Below are positions 1 through 7,664 of a DNA stretch of 64,000 bases, in pieces. The position numbers were made by a program, and so were the translations under genes. The number at the start of each line of letters is the position of its first letter. The stretch's first letter is position 1. The notes under the pieces are model-generated. The model saw only the letters and a list, made by a program, of their open reading frames with translations. It was not told where the DNA came from and searched no databases. This DNA is from an uncultured Cohaesibacter sp. (GTDB lineage: Bacteria > Pseudomonadota > Alphaproteobacteria > Rhizobiales > Cohaesibacteraceae), in contig NZ_OY782507.1 of the NCBI RefSeq assembly GCF_963677725.1, forward strand, positions 3,383,001 through 3,447,000, written 5' to 3'.

Positions 1-556
1 GCGCAAAATCGAAGATCAAACGCGGCGTAATCCTCAGCGGCGTTGAAAAACCGGCGCGCAGATTATTCTCGCGGTTCGCTAGAACCGCTGTGTCGGCGGT
101 CAAAACGAGTGTTTTGTAACCTGCCCGTTCAACGCGCTGTACCAACGCACGAATACGGTCTTCCTCGCCTGGCAAATAGGCTTGAAACCAGGCATCTGGA
201 TTGCTTTCCAGCACACGCTCCAAAGGGGTGAGCGAGGAGCCGCTCAAAATAAACGGTATGCCAGCGTCTTTCGCAGCACGTGCCAGCACGACATCACCAT
301 CCAATGCCATGAGCGAAGAAATGCCCATGGGTGCAATGCCGAATGGAGCATCATATAGTTTATCGAAAAGGGGACGCGTGATTGTGCGGCCTTCTACGCC
401 GCGCAAAACATTGGGGATCAGTCGCATTTCAGAGAAAATAGCGCGGTTATCCGCATAGGCAGAAGAGGTTTCCGCAGCGCCCGCAATATATCCAAAGAGC
501 GGGCGCGGAAGCCTCCGACGTGCAGCGATTTCGAAGTCATCCAGATTCAAAATCAT
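1..556 (-). CDS. FMN-dependent alpha-hydroxy-acid dehydrogenase (3' end beyond window)
   Basis: The first about 185 residues are present; the rest lies past base 1. The family (lactate dehydrogenase LldD, mandelate dehydrogenase, glycolate oxidase) oxidises L-2-hydroxy acids to 2-oxo acids with FMN. Visible marks are the N-terminal start MILNLDDFE, the family segment RRRLPRPLFGYIAGAAE, the FMN-site stretch GIAPMGISSLMALDGD, and a later LTADTAV strand. The ATG at 556 follows an AGGGAGC-like ribosome site. It lies 12 bp after the amidohydrolase stop, so it is the last visible gene of the TctCBA operon. Substrate not readable from sequence. Confidence 0.85.
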   Translation of the reverse strand, partial: MILNLDDFEIAARRRLPRPLFGYIAGAAETSSAYADNRAIFSEMRLIPNVLRGVEGRTITRPLFDKLYDAPFGIAPMGISSLMALDGDVVLARAAKDAGIPFILSGSSLTPLERVLESNPDAWFQAYLPGEEDRIRALVQRVERAGYKTLVLTADTAVLANRENNLRAGFSTPLRITPRLIFDFA

Positions 557-568
557 ACCGTCGGCTCC

Positions 569-1372
569 CTAGAAACTATAGAGTTTTTCAGCATTTTTCC
601 ATGTGCAGGCAAGATATTGCTCGCTAGACAGAACCCTTTCCAGCAGCTTCAGCATCGGTGGGATTTGTGGAAGCGGTGGTTTCGTCATCACATGCGGCCA
701 GTCGCTGCCCCAAATGCACTGATCCGGATAGCCTTGTGCAATCTCCGCTACCAAAGCGTCCAGATCGTCATATTGTCCGATCTGACGGCTGACACGGGTG
801 GGAGAAAGTTTGACCCAGACGCGGCCCGTATCCATCAGACGGCGCAACTTGTGCAGGTCCTCCGGCACGTCAGGGTCGACATGGGCAATATGGTCCAGCA
901 CCAGTGAAACCTCTTTGGGAAGCTTCGGCATCAGAGACGCTATGTCGTCGAAACTGCGTGGCTCGGTGTTCAGCTCGATGTGCCAGCCGACGCTAGCGGC
1001 GACTTCGCCAAGAGCGGGCAATGTGTGAAGATCACTGTCACCCAACCGTGCTCGGTCCTGAATTCTGATGGCCCTCACTCCGGCTGCATGCAGTGCTTTG
1101 AGGTCAGCGGTTTCCGGGTTGATGGCCGCTACACCGCGCAGAGAGAGCTCCTCTGACTGTGAGAGCGTTTCAACAAGCCGGGAATTGTCGGTTCCATCGA
1201 TGGACGCCTGAATGATAACCGCGCGCTTGATGCCGAACGGTGCCACTTCCTGAGCATAATCCGCAATGTCCATGAGCGGGGGCGCATAGGCTCCGCTGGT
1301 CTTGGCAGGCCGTTTGGAAAAGGAATGGATGTGGCAATCGCAAATCATGTCGGAATTGGAACGATTAGCCAT
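569..1372 (-). CDS. Amidohydrolase_2 family metal-dependent hydrolase (LigI-like)
   Basis: 267 residues with a TIM-barrel amidohydrolase layout. An HxH metal motif (C-H-I-H, His14 and His16) follows a short N-terminus, LDHIAH sits at the middle of the barrel, and WGSDWPH near the end carries the catalytic Asp. This matches the group that includes 2-pyrone-4,6-dicarboxylate lactonase and related carboxylactone hydrolases. I chose the ATG at 1372 (MANRSNSD), which overlaps the tctA stop by 8 bp; an upstream in-frame start would sit deeper inside tctA. With the TctABC importer and the FMN dehydrogenase it suggests uptake, ring or lactone opening, then 2-hydroxy-acid oxidation of an organic acid. 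Exact substrate unknown. Confidence 0.8.
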   Translation of the reverse strand: MANRSNSDMICDCHIHSFSKRPAKTSGAYAPPLMDIADYAQEVAPFGIKRAVIIQASIDGTDNSRLVETLSQSEELSLRGVAAINPETADLKALHAAGVRAIRIQDRARLGDSDLHTLPALGEVAASVGWHIELNTEPRSFDDIASLMPKLPKEVSLVLDHIAHVDPDVPEDLHKLRRLMDTGRVWVKLSPTRVSRQIGQYDDLDALVAEIAQGYPDQCIWGSDWPHVMTKPPLPQIPPMLKLLERVLSSEQYLACTWKNAEKLYSF

Positions 1373-2852
1373 CGCGACCGGACCTCTTTTTTCTGTAATA
1401 CACAAAGATACTGGTTGCGACCGAAATCACAATCAGTGCCAGCAAAATGATCGTTATGGGGGACCCTGCAAAAATCCCGAACTTTCCGCCGCTTGTCAGC
1501 AAGGCCTGACGCACGCTTTGCTCAAAGGGATGCCCGAGAATGAGACCGATGAGCAGTGGCGGAAGCGGAAAGCCGCTGCGTCGGAAGAGAAAGCCGAAAA
1601 AGCCGGCGCCCAACATGACCCAAACATCAAACAGGTTGTTGTTCACCGAGAAAGCGCCAAACAATGCCAGAATAGAAATTGCTGGCAGCAGGTGCCGTGG
1701 CTGAATGCGCGTTACATGAATGGCCGCACGGAAAAGAAGAAGGCCAAGGATAACGGTCGGTATGGAGGAGAATAACAGCGCTTCAAAAATGGCGTAAACT
1801 TCAAGCCCGTTCTTTTCAAATAGAAACGGACCGGGCGCCAAACCATGCAGCATGAATGCACCAAGGATGACTGCCGTGACCGCGTCGCCGGGAATGCCAA
1901 GCGCCAGTGTGGGGACCAGTGCACCACCTGTCACTGCATTGTTGGCAGCCTCGGGTGCGGCGATGCCTTCAACGGCGCCCTTGCCGAAGGTTTCCGGCTC
2001 CTTGGAACGTGAGCGCGCAAGATTGTAGCTCATGAAGGCAGGAACGGTGGAGCCGATGCCCGGCAGAATACCAACAAAGGTGCCGATGATCGAGGAATAG
2101 AGGAGTGTCAGACGCATGCGCCACATTTCGGCAAATGACACATGGGAAGAGCGCAGCTCCGGCATGTCATCAGCGCTGATCTCCGGTGTTCGGTTAAACA
2201 CCTGCAGAAACACTTCCGACATTGCAAAAAGGCCAATCAGGACGGGAATGAGCTGGAGACCGGATTCCATAGCGAAGGAATTGAACGTGAAACGCGGTGT
2301 ACCACTGATTGGGTCAAGCCCAACAAAGCCCGCGCAAACACCAACCAGCACCATGATCAACGCATCAAGCCGGGAGCCGCCGCCAAAAAGCACAATCACC
2401 AACAGTGCAAACAGCATCAACACCGCCATTTCGGCGGGTCCGAAATCAAGCGCCAGCCGTGCCAACGGTTCGGCAAGCGCCATGAGAACAAGGCAACTGA
2501 AGATATTGCCGAAGACACTGGCAAAAAGCGCTATCCGCAAGGCCCGGCCACCTTCTCCGCGCTTCGCCATGGGAAAACCATCCAAAGCCGTTGCCGCCGA
2601 GGATGGTGTGCCGGGCACATTGACGAGGACTGCGGAAATCGATCCGCCAAAAATTGCCCCCTGATAAACGCCGAGCAGCAATATCATGGCTGGAACGGGC
2701 TGCATTGCAAATGTAACCGGAATGAGCAATGCGATGGCCATTGTCGGGCCGAGCCCCGGAATGGCACCAATGATTACGCCGGTCGTAATACCGATCAGGG
2801 CCGCAGCCACAATCCAGAGATCCAGCAATTGAAGAAATGCATCCCAAAGCAC
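1365..2852 (-). CDS. tctA: Tripartite tricarboxylate transporter large permease TctA
   Basis: 495 residues, about 11 to 12 membrane segments. The two internal repeats characteristic of TctA are visible: GAIPGLGPTMAIALL followed by VNVPGTPSSAATALDGFP in the first half, and GILPGIGSTVPAF followed by ALGIPGDAVTAVILGA in the second. These glycine/proline loops form the transport core. Translation starts at a GTG (2852) with AAGGA upstream. Its binding protein and small permease lie immediately upstream in the same direction. The family imports carboxylates using a cation gradient; the ligand cannot be told from sequence. Confidence 0.93.
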   Translation of the reverse strand: MLWDAFLQLLDLWIVAAALIGITTGVIIGAIPGLGPTMAIALLIPVTFAMQPVPAMILLLGVYQGAIFGGSISAVLVNVPGTPSSAATALDGFPMAKRGEGGRALRIALFASVFGNIFSCLVLMALAEPLARLALDFGPAEMAVLMLFALLVIVLFGGGSRLDALIMVLVGVCAGFVGLDPISGTPRFTFNSFAMESGLQLIPVLIGLFAMSEVFLQVFNRTPEISADDMPELRSSHVSFAEMWRMRLTLLYSSIIGTFVGILPGIGSTVPAFMSYNLARSRSKEPETFGKGAVEGIAAPEAANNAVTGGALVPTLALGIPGDAVTAVILGAFMLHGLAPGPFLFEKNGLEVYAIFEALLFSSIPTVILGLLLFRAAIHVTRIQPRHLLPAISILALFGAFSVNNNLFDVWVMLGAGFFGFLFRRSGFPLPPLLIGLILGHPFEQSVRQALLTSGGKFGIFAGSPITIILLALIVISVATSIFVYYRKKRSGRDG

Positions 2853-2887
2853 TGCGGAAGTCCTTAAACTAAAACGTTGTTATTTCA

Positions 2888-3352
2888 TCAGGGAAGGGGA
2901 ACGCCAATCCCGTAACGCCCGCCATAATAGACGGCAACGGCGATGGCCAAAGGCAGACCCAACACAAGCAGCGGCCGCCGCTCACCCAGTGCCAGCGTGG
3001 CAACAATGCCTAAGAAGATGGCGCCAGGAAGAAATCCAAAGTGAGGCATTGACCAAAGCGCGATGACCGCGGCTAGCAGCACAATAAACACCTGTCCATG
3101 ACGACGGGCAGGACCAATCGGAATTTTCTGTTTCCCGAAATTCAGGATCAGCCTCAATGCAGAAATTGCCGCCAGCAACCAGAGTACGGCCACAGGAACG
3201 GTGCGTGCATCCGGCCATTCAGCGCCAAAGCTAAAAATCTGAATTTCAGAATCCGCGATCCAGATTCCGATGAGCGAACTGACCAGCAATAGAATGCTGG
3301 TCAGCGCTGGCATGGTCAGTTGGAATTGCTTTGTTTCCGAGGTCATTGCCAT
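2888..3352 (-). CDS. tctB: Tripartite tricarboxylate transporter small permease TctB
   Basis: 154 residues with four hydrophobic segments (about 13-33, 50-70, 85-100 and 110-140), the usual length and topology of TctB. It lies 4 bp after tctC and 35 bp before tctA, so it completes a standard tctCBA order. The start ATG at 3352 gives MAMTSETKQF. TctB is poorly conserved, so the call leans on topology and position. Confidence 0.88.
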   Translation of the reverse strand: MAMTSETKQFQLTMPALTSILLLVSSLIGIWIADSEIQIFSFGAEWPDARTVPVAVLWLLAAISALRLILNFGKQKIPIGPARRHGQVFIVLLAAVIALWSMPHFGFLPGAIFLGIVATLALGERRPLLVLGLPLAIAVAVYYGGRYGIGVPLP

Positions 3353-3356
3353 TCAC

Positions 3357-4310
3357 TTACTTGCTGATTTCCTTGGCAATTTCCTGATAGGCATGGAAAT
3401 TTTCCGAAATTGTCTTCTTAAGCTCTTCGCCCGACATGATGCGGACCGGCTGGCCGAGTTTGGTCATGAATTTTTTGAATTCATCCGAGCTTGCGACTTC
3501 CGTGAAGGCCGCTTCCAGCTTGCTGACGATCGCAGGGTCGGTTCCAGCAGGGGCCAGAATGCCGACAATCGATGGGAACTCGGCTTTATAGCCAAGGTCT
3601 TTCAAGGTCGGCGCATCGGGAAATTCGGGATCTCGTGAGCCATCGAGCACACCAAGCAGGCGAAGCTGCCCGTCTTGGACGAGATCACGATAGGCCGGAA
3701 CAAGCGCGATGTCGACATGGCCGCCGAGAACTGCTGCGGTGGCTGCCGAGGCGCCATTGAAAGGCACATGTTGCAAAGCCGCACCGGACTCTTTGGCAAC
3801 GGAGGTGAATGCCAGATGAGCACCACCAAGCGCACCTGCCGTGCCGAAGCTCAGGCTTTTGCCGGATTTTGCCGCCTTAATCATGTCTTCAAATGACTTA
3901 TAGGGCGAATCCGCCTTCACAAGCACACCGTGATAGGGGCCGGAATAGTTGAGAGCAGGCACAAAATCTTTGAGTGGATCGTAACCGACCGGGCGCAGAG
4001 CCGGTGTTACAAAGGAGGGCGATGAGGTCGCAGCAATCAATGTGTACCCATCGGCATCAGCCGCCGCGACTGCGCGCATGGCGTTTGCACCGCTGCCGCC
4101 AGGCATGTTTTCAACAACGATCGGTTGGCCAAGCAGCTTTTCGGCTTGCGAGGCAAGCTGCCGTGCAGATGTGTCGGTCGTGCCGCCAGCGCCATAAGGA
4201 ATGACGATTTTGACTGCATGATTTGGATAATTATCCGCAGCCTGAGCGACAAACGGTGTGAGCAGCAAACCTGCAGCAAGCGCAAGGCCAAAACGACGTG
4301 TGATTTTCAT
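3357..4310 (-). CDS. tctC: Tripartite tricarboxylate transporter substrate-binding protein (TctC/Bug family)
   Basis: 317 residues. An N-terminal Sec signal (MKITRRFGLALAAGLLL, cleavage near VAQA) is followed by the Bug-family first strand VKIVIPYGAGGTTDTSARQL, which builds the carboxylate-binding pocket. VENMPGGSGANA and the Bug-like lobe pattern follow. The ATG at 4310 is preceded by GGAGGAAAAAT, an excellent ribosome site. It is first in the importer operon, so the promoter must lie in the 350-bp gap to its right. Periplasmic; ligand unknown, probably a carboxylate. Confidence 0.93.
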   Translation of the reverse strand: MKITRRFGLALAAGLLLTPFVAQAADNYPNHAVKIVIPYGAGGTTDTSARQLASQAEKLLGQPIVVENMPGGSGANAMRAVAAADADGYTLIAATSSPSFVTPALRPVGYDPLKDFVPALNYSGPYHGVLVKADSPYKSFEDMIKAAKSGKSLSFGTAGALGGAHLAFTSVAKESGAALQHVPFNGASAATAAVLGGHVDIALVPAYRDLVQDGQLRLLGVLDGSRDPEFPDAPTLKDLGYKAEFPSIVGILAPAGTDPAIVSKLEAAFTEVASSDEFKKFMTKLGQPVRIMSGEELKKTISENFHAYQEIAKEISK

Positions 4311-4668
4311 ATTTTTCCTCCACTAGGGACCTGCTCTGCGGAAGGGCTGACACCCTTATGCAGTATCAGACAACAGAACAGCCAAAACTTAAATTTGACA
4401 CATGGGAACGGGAGGCTTTCATAGCTGTTGTTTCAACTCAAAAAGTTGAACCACTGCTACCAACCAATTCCATGATGCCATCCTCCATTGCCGATAATAT
4501 CTACAGCTACGCTTAACAAAAAGCGCATATTTCTTCACATTAGAATTAGAATAACTGTATAAATGTGGGCGACCTTTATCTGTCGGAAGCAAAGAAGGGC
4601 AAGGCAGGAGGCATTTCGGCGGTGAGATGATGCAAGTGTTTAGGGTGTATGGATGAATCGGATTGCAG
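4311..4668. other. Divergent intergenic region
   Basis: Holds the ribosome site of tctC at its left edge and the upstream region of the unknown plus-strand gene. It is visibly AT-rich in the right half. I see no convincing operator palindrome, RNA gene or coding remnant. Confidence 0.5.
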
Positions 4669-5382
4669 ATGAACAAGCTTGAGCAGTTGGATTGGGATAA
4701 AGAAAAGACAATCTTGGTGATTGCTGAAACCAAGGAGCTTCGGCAATCTGTTGAGGCATTCAAGCTATCCCGCCCAGAAAATATTTGCTGCATTAAGGGA
4801 CCGTGGGATCTGAGCCGTGGCCCTGATGCGGGGACATGGAGTTGGTATCTTTTCGACCGGGCGCTTGAGGCAGTCTATGGAGCTTCCTCTGTTGCCCTAT
4901 TTATCGTCGACAGAGATTGGAAAGCCCCCGCCGAGAATAACGGTCATGCCATCATCATTCATGCTGCGCTGCTTGCTCTCGAATTGAAACTGCCGGTGCG
5001 AATGTATAACGCACAGGGGCAATCCATTGCGGCACCGTCCATTGATGACTTCTCACAGACAGACCGAGACATCTTCAAAAGGGTCAAAATCGAGACGCAT
5101 GAACAAACCAGGGAAATTGCATCTGAAGGTCTTTGCGCTTGGCCAGACGTTTGTGAACCCGTTTTCTGGACCCATGACCATAAGGGGCTGGATCCCATTC
5201 AGCTGGATCTGCCTCCAGATCTGATGTGGAGAACAATTCGCATGCAATATTGGACGGATTCCTACCAGGCCTCGCTTTCTGAAATGAGTCCAGAAGAAAA
5301 TGCTCTATTTGAAAGAGAATTGGTTTCTCTCATCGAGGATGTGGGCGCTGCTCTGAAGACTAAAGTTCAACGGCGTTGGTAA
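4669..5382 (+). CDS. Protein of unknown function
   Basis: 237 residues, soluble, no signal peptide or membrane segment; I do not recognise a family. The first 20 residues (KTILVIAETKELRQSVEAF) look like a beta-strand/helix start of a Rossmann-like fold. A later strand SSVALFIVDRDW and helix AIIIHAALLALELKLPV support an alpha/beta protein. The C-terminal third is acidic and helical. An upstream in-frame TTG at 4663 is possible, but the ATG is preferred. It stands alone between two minus-strand operons and next to a decayed helicase fragment, so this small stretch looks like an insertion of accessory DNA. Function not assigned. Confidence 0.6.
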   Translation: MNKLEQLDWDKEKTILVIAETKELRQSVEAFKLSRPENICCIKGPWDLSRGPDAGTWSWYLFDRALEAVYGASSVALFIVDRDWKAPAENNGHAIIIHAALLALELKLPVRMYNAQGQSIAAPSIDDFSQTDRDIFKRVKIETHEQTREIASEGLCAWPDVCEPVFWTHDHKGLDPIQLDLPPDLMWRTIRMQYWTDSYQASLSEMSPEENALFERELVSLIEDVGAALKTKVQRRW

Positions 5383-5433
5383 GAAGCGAAAAGAGGTATC
5401 GGAAACGAGTTTCCTGATTGCAGATACATTGTT

Positions 5434-5680
5434 TTGGAAGCATCTGAAGACAGCTTCCTAGATCTTGCAACATACCTGTCCGCACAAGCATCAGAAGCTC
5501 TGCCTGAATATCCATGGGACAAAGTGAGTCTCTACCTGCATATTTCTCAGCAATCTGATTTGGAACGGGACTTTGCTGGACCTACCGTGTCTCTAGGTCT
5601 GGGGAACAGGCAAAACCGTCATTGCCCTGCATCGCGTGAAACTCATTACGCTTGGTGGATCTATTCGTTTTCATGACCAC
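5434..5680 (+). pseudogene. Remnant of UvrD-like helicase N-terminal part
   Basis: One frame reads FLDLATYLSAQASEAL then LHISQQSDLERDFAGP, which resembles the region just before the Walker A motif of a group of UvrD/REP-like helicases (FLxLxxYLPAEAAEAL ... LHPSQxxLVERDFSGP). About 10 codons later, in another frame, the DNA reads VWGTGKTVIALHRVKL, the Walker A motif itself. At least one frameshift separates the two, and everything before and after is missing. There is no intact start. I call it a broken gene fragment, not an active helicase. Confidence 0.6.
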
Positions 5681-5882
5681 GTGATTTCAGCCTTTTTGAG
5701 GTGATATGAGGTGCCAAAAACCGAATTAATTACAAGGCGGCGGATTTGGAAAACAGTGTGGTAAAACGTAATGCCTTCTTCTCCGAGTTTCACAATGGAG
5801 TATTTGTTATTCCGAACAAACAACCGTTGTGACGTGCTCCCCAGCTTGCCCTCGGTCTGCACGTAGAGTTGCCGGACCAGAC

Positions 5883-5910
5883 AAAAAGAGCCCGGTGAGA
5901 TACCGGGCTC
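5883..5910 (-). terminator. Rho-independent terminator of the kinase-dehydrogenase-aldolase operon
   Basis: A perfect 9-bp stem (5888-5896 with 5902-5910, GAGCCCGGT/ACCGGGCTC) with a 5-base loop. On the minus strand it is followed by TTTTT. It lies about 35 bp beyond the aldolase stop and ends the minus-strand transcript. Confidence 0.88.
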
Positions 5911-5946
5911 TAATTTCGACTTATGGAGTTTGCCTCTTTTCGTCGG

Positions 5947-6606
5947 TTATTCTTTGTCTTGCAGACCGTAAGTGGCGATTGATTTCATGACATCATCGAT
6001 TTCTTCATCTGTCAGAATGACCGGACCACCAATCGCCAGAGTCTGGTAATATTGGCGGCACAGAGTTTCCAGCTCCACAGCTAGCCAAGCGGATTTGGCA
6101 AGGCTGGAACCGGCCACAAGCAGGCCATGGTTGGCGAGCAGGCAGGCGCAACGGTCTTCGAGCGCTTCAAGGGCAAGCTCCGACAGCCTCTTTGTGCCGT
6201 AGGTTGCATATCCAGAGCAGCGCACGCTGTTTCCACCAAAAATCGCAACCATATAATGGGCCGCAGGAATGCTTTTGCGCGCCATAGCGAGTGTTGCGGC
6301 ATAGGTTGAATGGGTGTGGATGATGGCACCGACATCTGGCCGTTCTTTTGTGATGTCGAGGTGGAAGCGCCATTCGGTAGACGGTTTGAATGGGCCGTCC
6401 CATGCGCCATATTCGCCTTGCAGCGGCATGGAGCAAATGGATTCCGGTTCCAGCGTGTCGTAAGGGATGCCACTTGGAGTGATCAGCATCCGGTCTTCAA
6501 ATCTTGCCGAGATGTTGCCCGAAGTGCCTTGGTTAAGGCCACTGTCATTCATCCATCGTGCTTTCTCGATGATTTCACAGCGGAGTGCGTGTTCTTGTGC
6601 ATTCAT
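5947..6606 (-). CDS. Class II aldolase/adducin family protein (sugar-phosphate aldolase or epimerase type)
   Basis: 219 residues, the usual length. Family marks in order are NQGTSGNIS (24-32, phosphate loop), LITPSGIPY, catalytic-acid candidate Glu78 in STEWRFH, zinc ligands His97 and His99 in HTHSTYA, and His160 in LLANHGLLVAG. These match fuculose-phosphate aldolase-type zinc enzymes, which cleave or epimerise phosphorylated sugars. Some members decarboxylate 3-oxo-tetronate phosphates. It is last in the operon behind the dehydrogenase and kinase, which together would oxidise, phosphorylate and cleave a short sugar acid or polyol. Exact reaction not determinable. Confidence 0.87.
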   Translation of the reverse strand: MNAQEHALRCEIIEKARWMNDSGLNQGTSGNISARFEDRMLITPSGIPYDTLEPESICSMPLQGEYGAWDGPFKPSTEWRFHLDITKERPDVGAIIHTHSTYAATLAMARKSIPAAHYMVAIFGGNSVRCSGYATYGTKRLSELALEALEDRCACLLANHGLLVAGSSLAKSAWLAVELETLCRQYYQTLAIGGPVILTDEEIDDVMKSIATYGLQDKE

Positions 6607-6623
6607 TTCTTTGTTTCCGTTTG

Positions 6624-7664
6624 TTAGCAGGGATTAATGGGTGGCTCATTCGCTATGTATCGGCGCACTTCTTTCGCGATTTTATCGGCCGTAACCCGGA
6701 CAGTGCGCAATGAAGCGCCGGCGATATGCGGCGTCATGGTTACATTTTCAAGGGAAAGGAGAGGGGAGTTTGCTTCCGGGGGTTCAACGGCAAACGTATC
6801 AAGGGCTGCGCCGTGCAGATGCCCTGATGACAAGGCGGCGATAAGGGCGTCCTGATCGACCAGTTGGCCCCTGGCGGTATTGACAAAAACCGCGCCCTTT
6901 TTCATGCGGGCGATTGCATCCGCATTGATGAACTCCTTGGTTTCCGGTGTCAGGCGCGCATGCAAGGTGACAACGTCGGATTGGGCCAAAAGTTCATCAA
7001 GATCGGTTTTGCGAACCCCATAGTCAGCGTCTTCTGGCAACACATCAACATAAGGGTCGCAAATGAGGATGCGACATCCCAGAGCACGCAGGAAGCGAAC
7101 GACAAGTCGGCCGATCTCACTGTAGCCAACAACGCCAACGGTCATGTCGCAAAGCTCGTCACCGATAACGTCAGCCCGATACAATTCTCCGCGCCAGGTG
7201 CCTTTGCGCAGACCATCATGGCCCCTGACAATATTGTGGGTTTGGCTGAGGATGGCGCCGATTGTAAATTCGGCAACGGCGCTGGCATTCCGGCCCGGTG
7301 TGTTGACGATCCGGATATTGCGTTCACGGACGGCATCCATGTCGACATTGACAGGCCCACCGCGAGCGACGGCAACCATTTTAATATTGGGCAGTTTTTT
7401 CAGCATCCCTGCTGATAGAGGTGCGAGATGGGTGACCAGCAGTTCTGCATCACCGATAAATTCGGCGATCGGATCAGGATCTCCGAGGAATTCCTTTAGT
7501 TTCGCAGTTCCGTCATCTTCGCGCCCTTGACGCATGGGGACGTCAGGGAAATCGAGATTGAGTGTGCGAATATCGATTGGAACCGGACAACTGTCTCGAA
7601 GGGCCTGTTCAAACGTACTCGCTAACATGAATTGATCGCCAATGATGGCAGCTTTCAAAGTCAT
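6624..7664 (-). CDS. D-isomer 2-hydroxyacid dehydrogenase (PGDH/glycerate dehydrogenase type)
   Basis: 346 residues from the ATG at 7664, which overlaps the kinase stop as ATGA. The split substrate domain surrounds a Rossmann domain with VGVVGYSEIGRL at the NAD site and the Asp in ICDPYVD that selects NAD. Catalytic residues are recognisable: Arg in ARGGPVNVD, Arg in NTARGQLVDQ, Glu in DTFAVEPPE and His in TPHIAGAS. The usual second glycine of the GxGxxG fingerprint is serine (G-Y-S-E-I-G). Likely cytoplasmic NAD(P)-dependent interconversion of a 2-hydroxy and a 2-oxo acid in the same pathway as the neighbouring kinase and aldolase. Confidence 0.88.
   Translation of the reverse strand: MTLKAAIIGDQFMLASTFEQALRDSCPVPIDIRTLNLDFPDVPMRQGREDDGTAKLKEFLGDPDPIAEFIGDAELLVTHLAPLSAGMLKKLPNIKMVAVARGGPVNVDMDAVRERNIRIVNTPGRNASAVAEFTIGAILSQTHNIVRGHDGLRKGTWRGELYRADVIGDELCDMTVGVVGYSEIGRLVVRFLRALGCRILICDPYVDVLPEDADYGVRKTDLDELLAQSDVVTLHARLTPETKEFINADAIARMKKGAVFVNTARGQLVDQDALIAALSSGHLHGAALDTFAVEPPEANSPLLSLENVTMTPHIAGASLRTVRVTADKIAKEVRRYIANEPPINPC

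Noticed and set aside
2142..2867. Long plus-strand open frame opposite tctA
   Set aside because: Antisense shadow of a clear TctA gene; its translation is low-complexity, rich in His, Gln and Arg, with no domain.
5671..5862. Minus-strand frame next to helicase remnant
   Set aside because: Short, no ribosome site, no recognisable motif.
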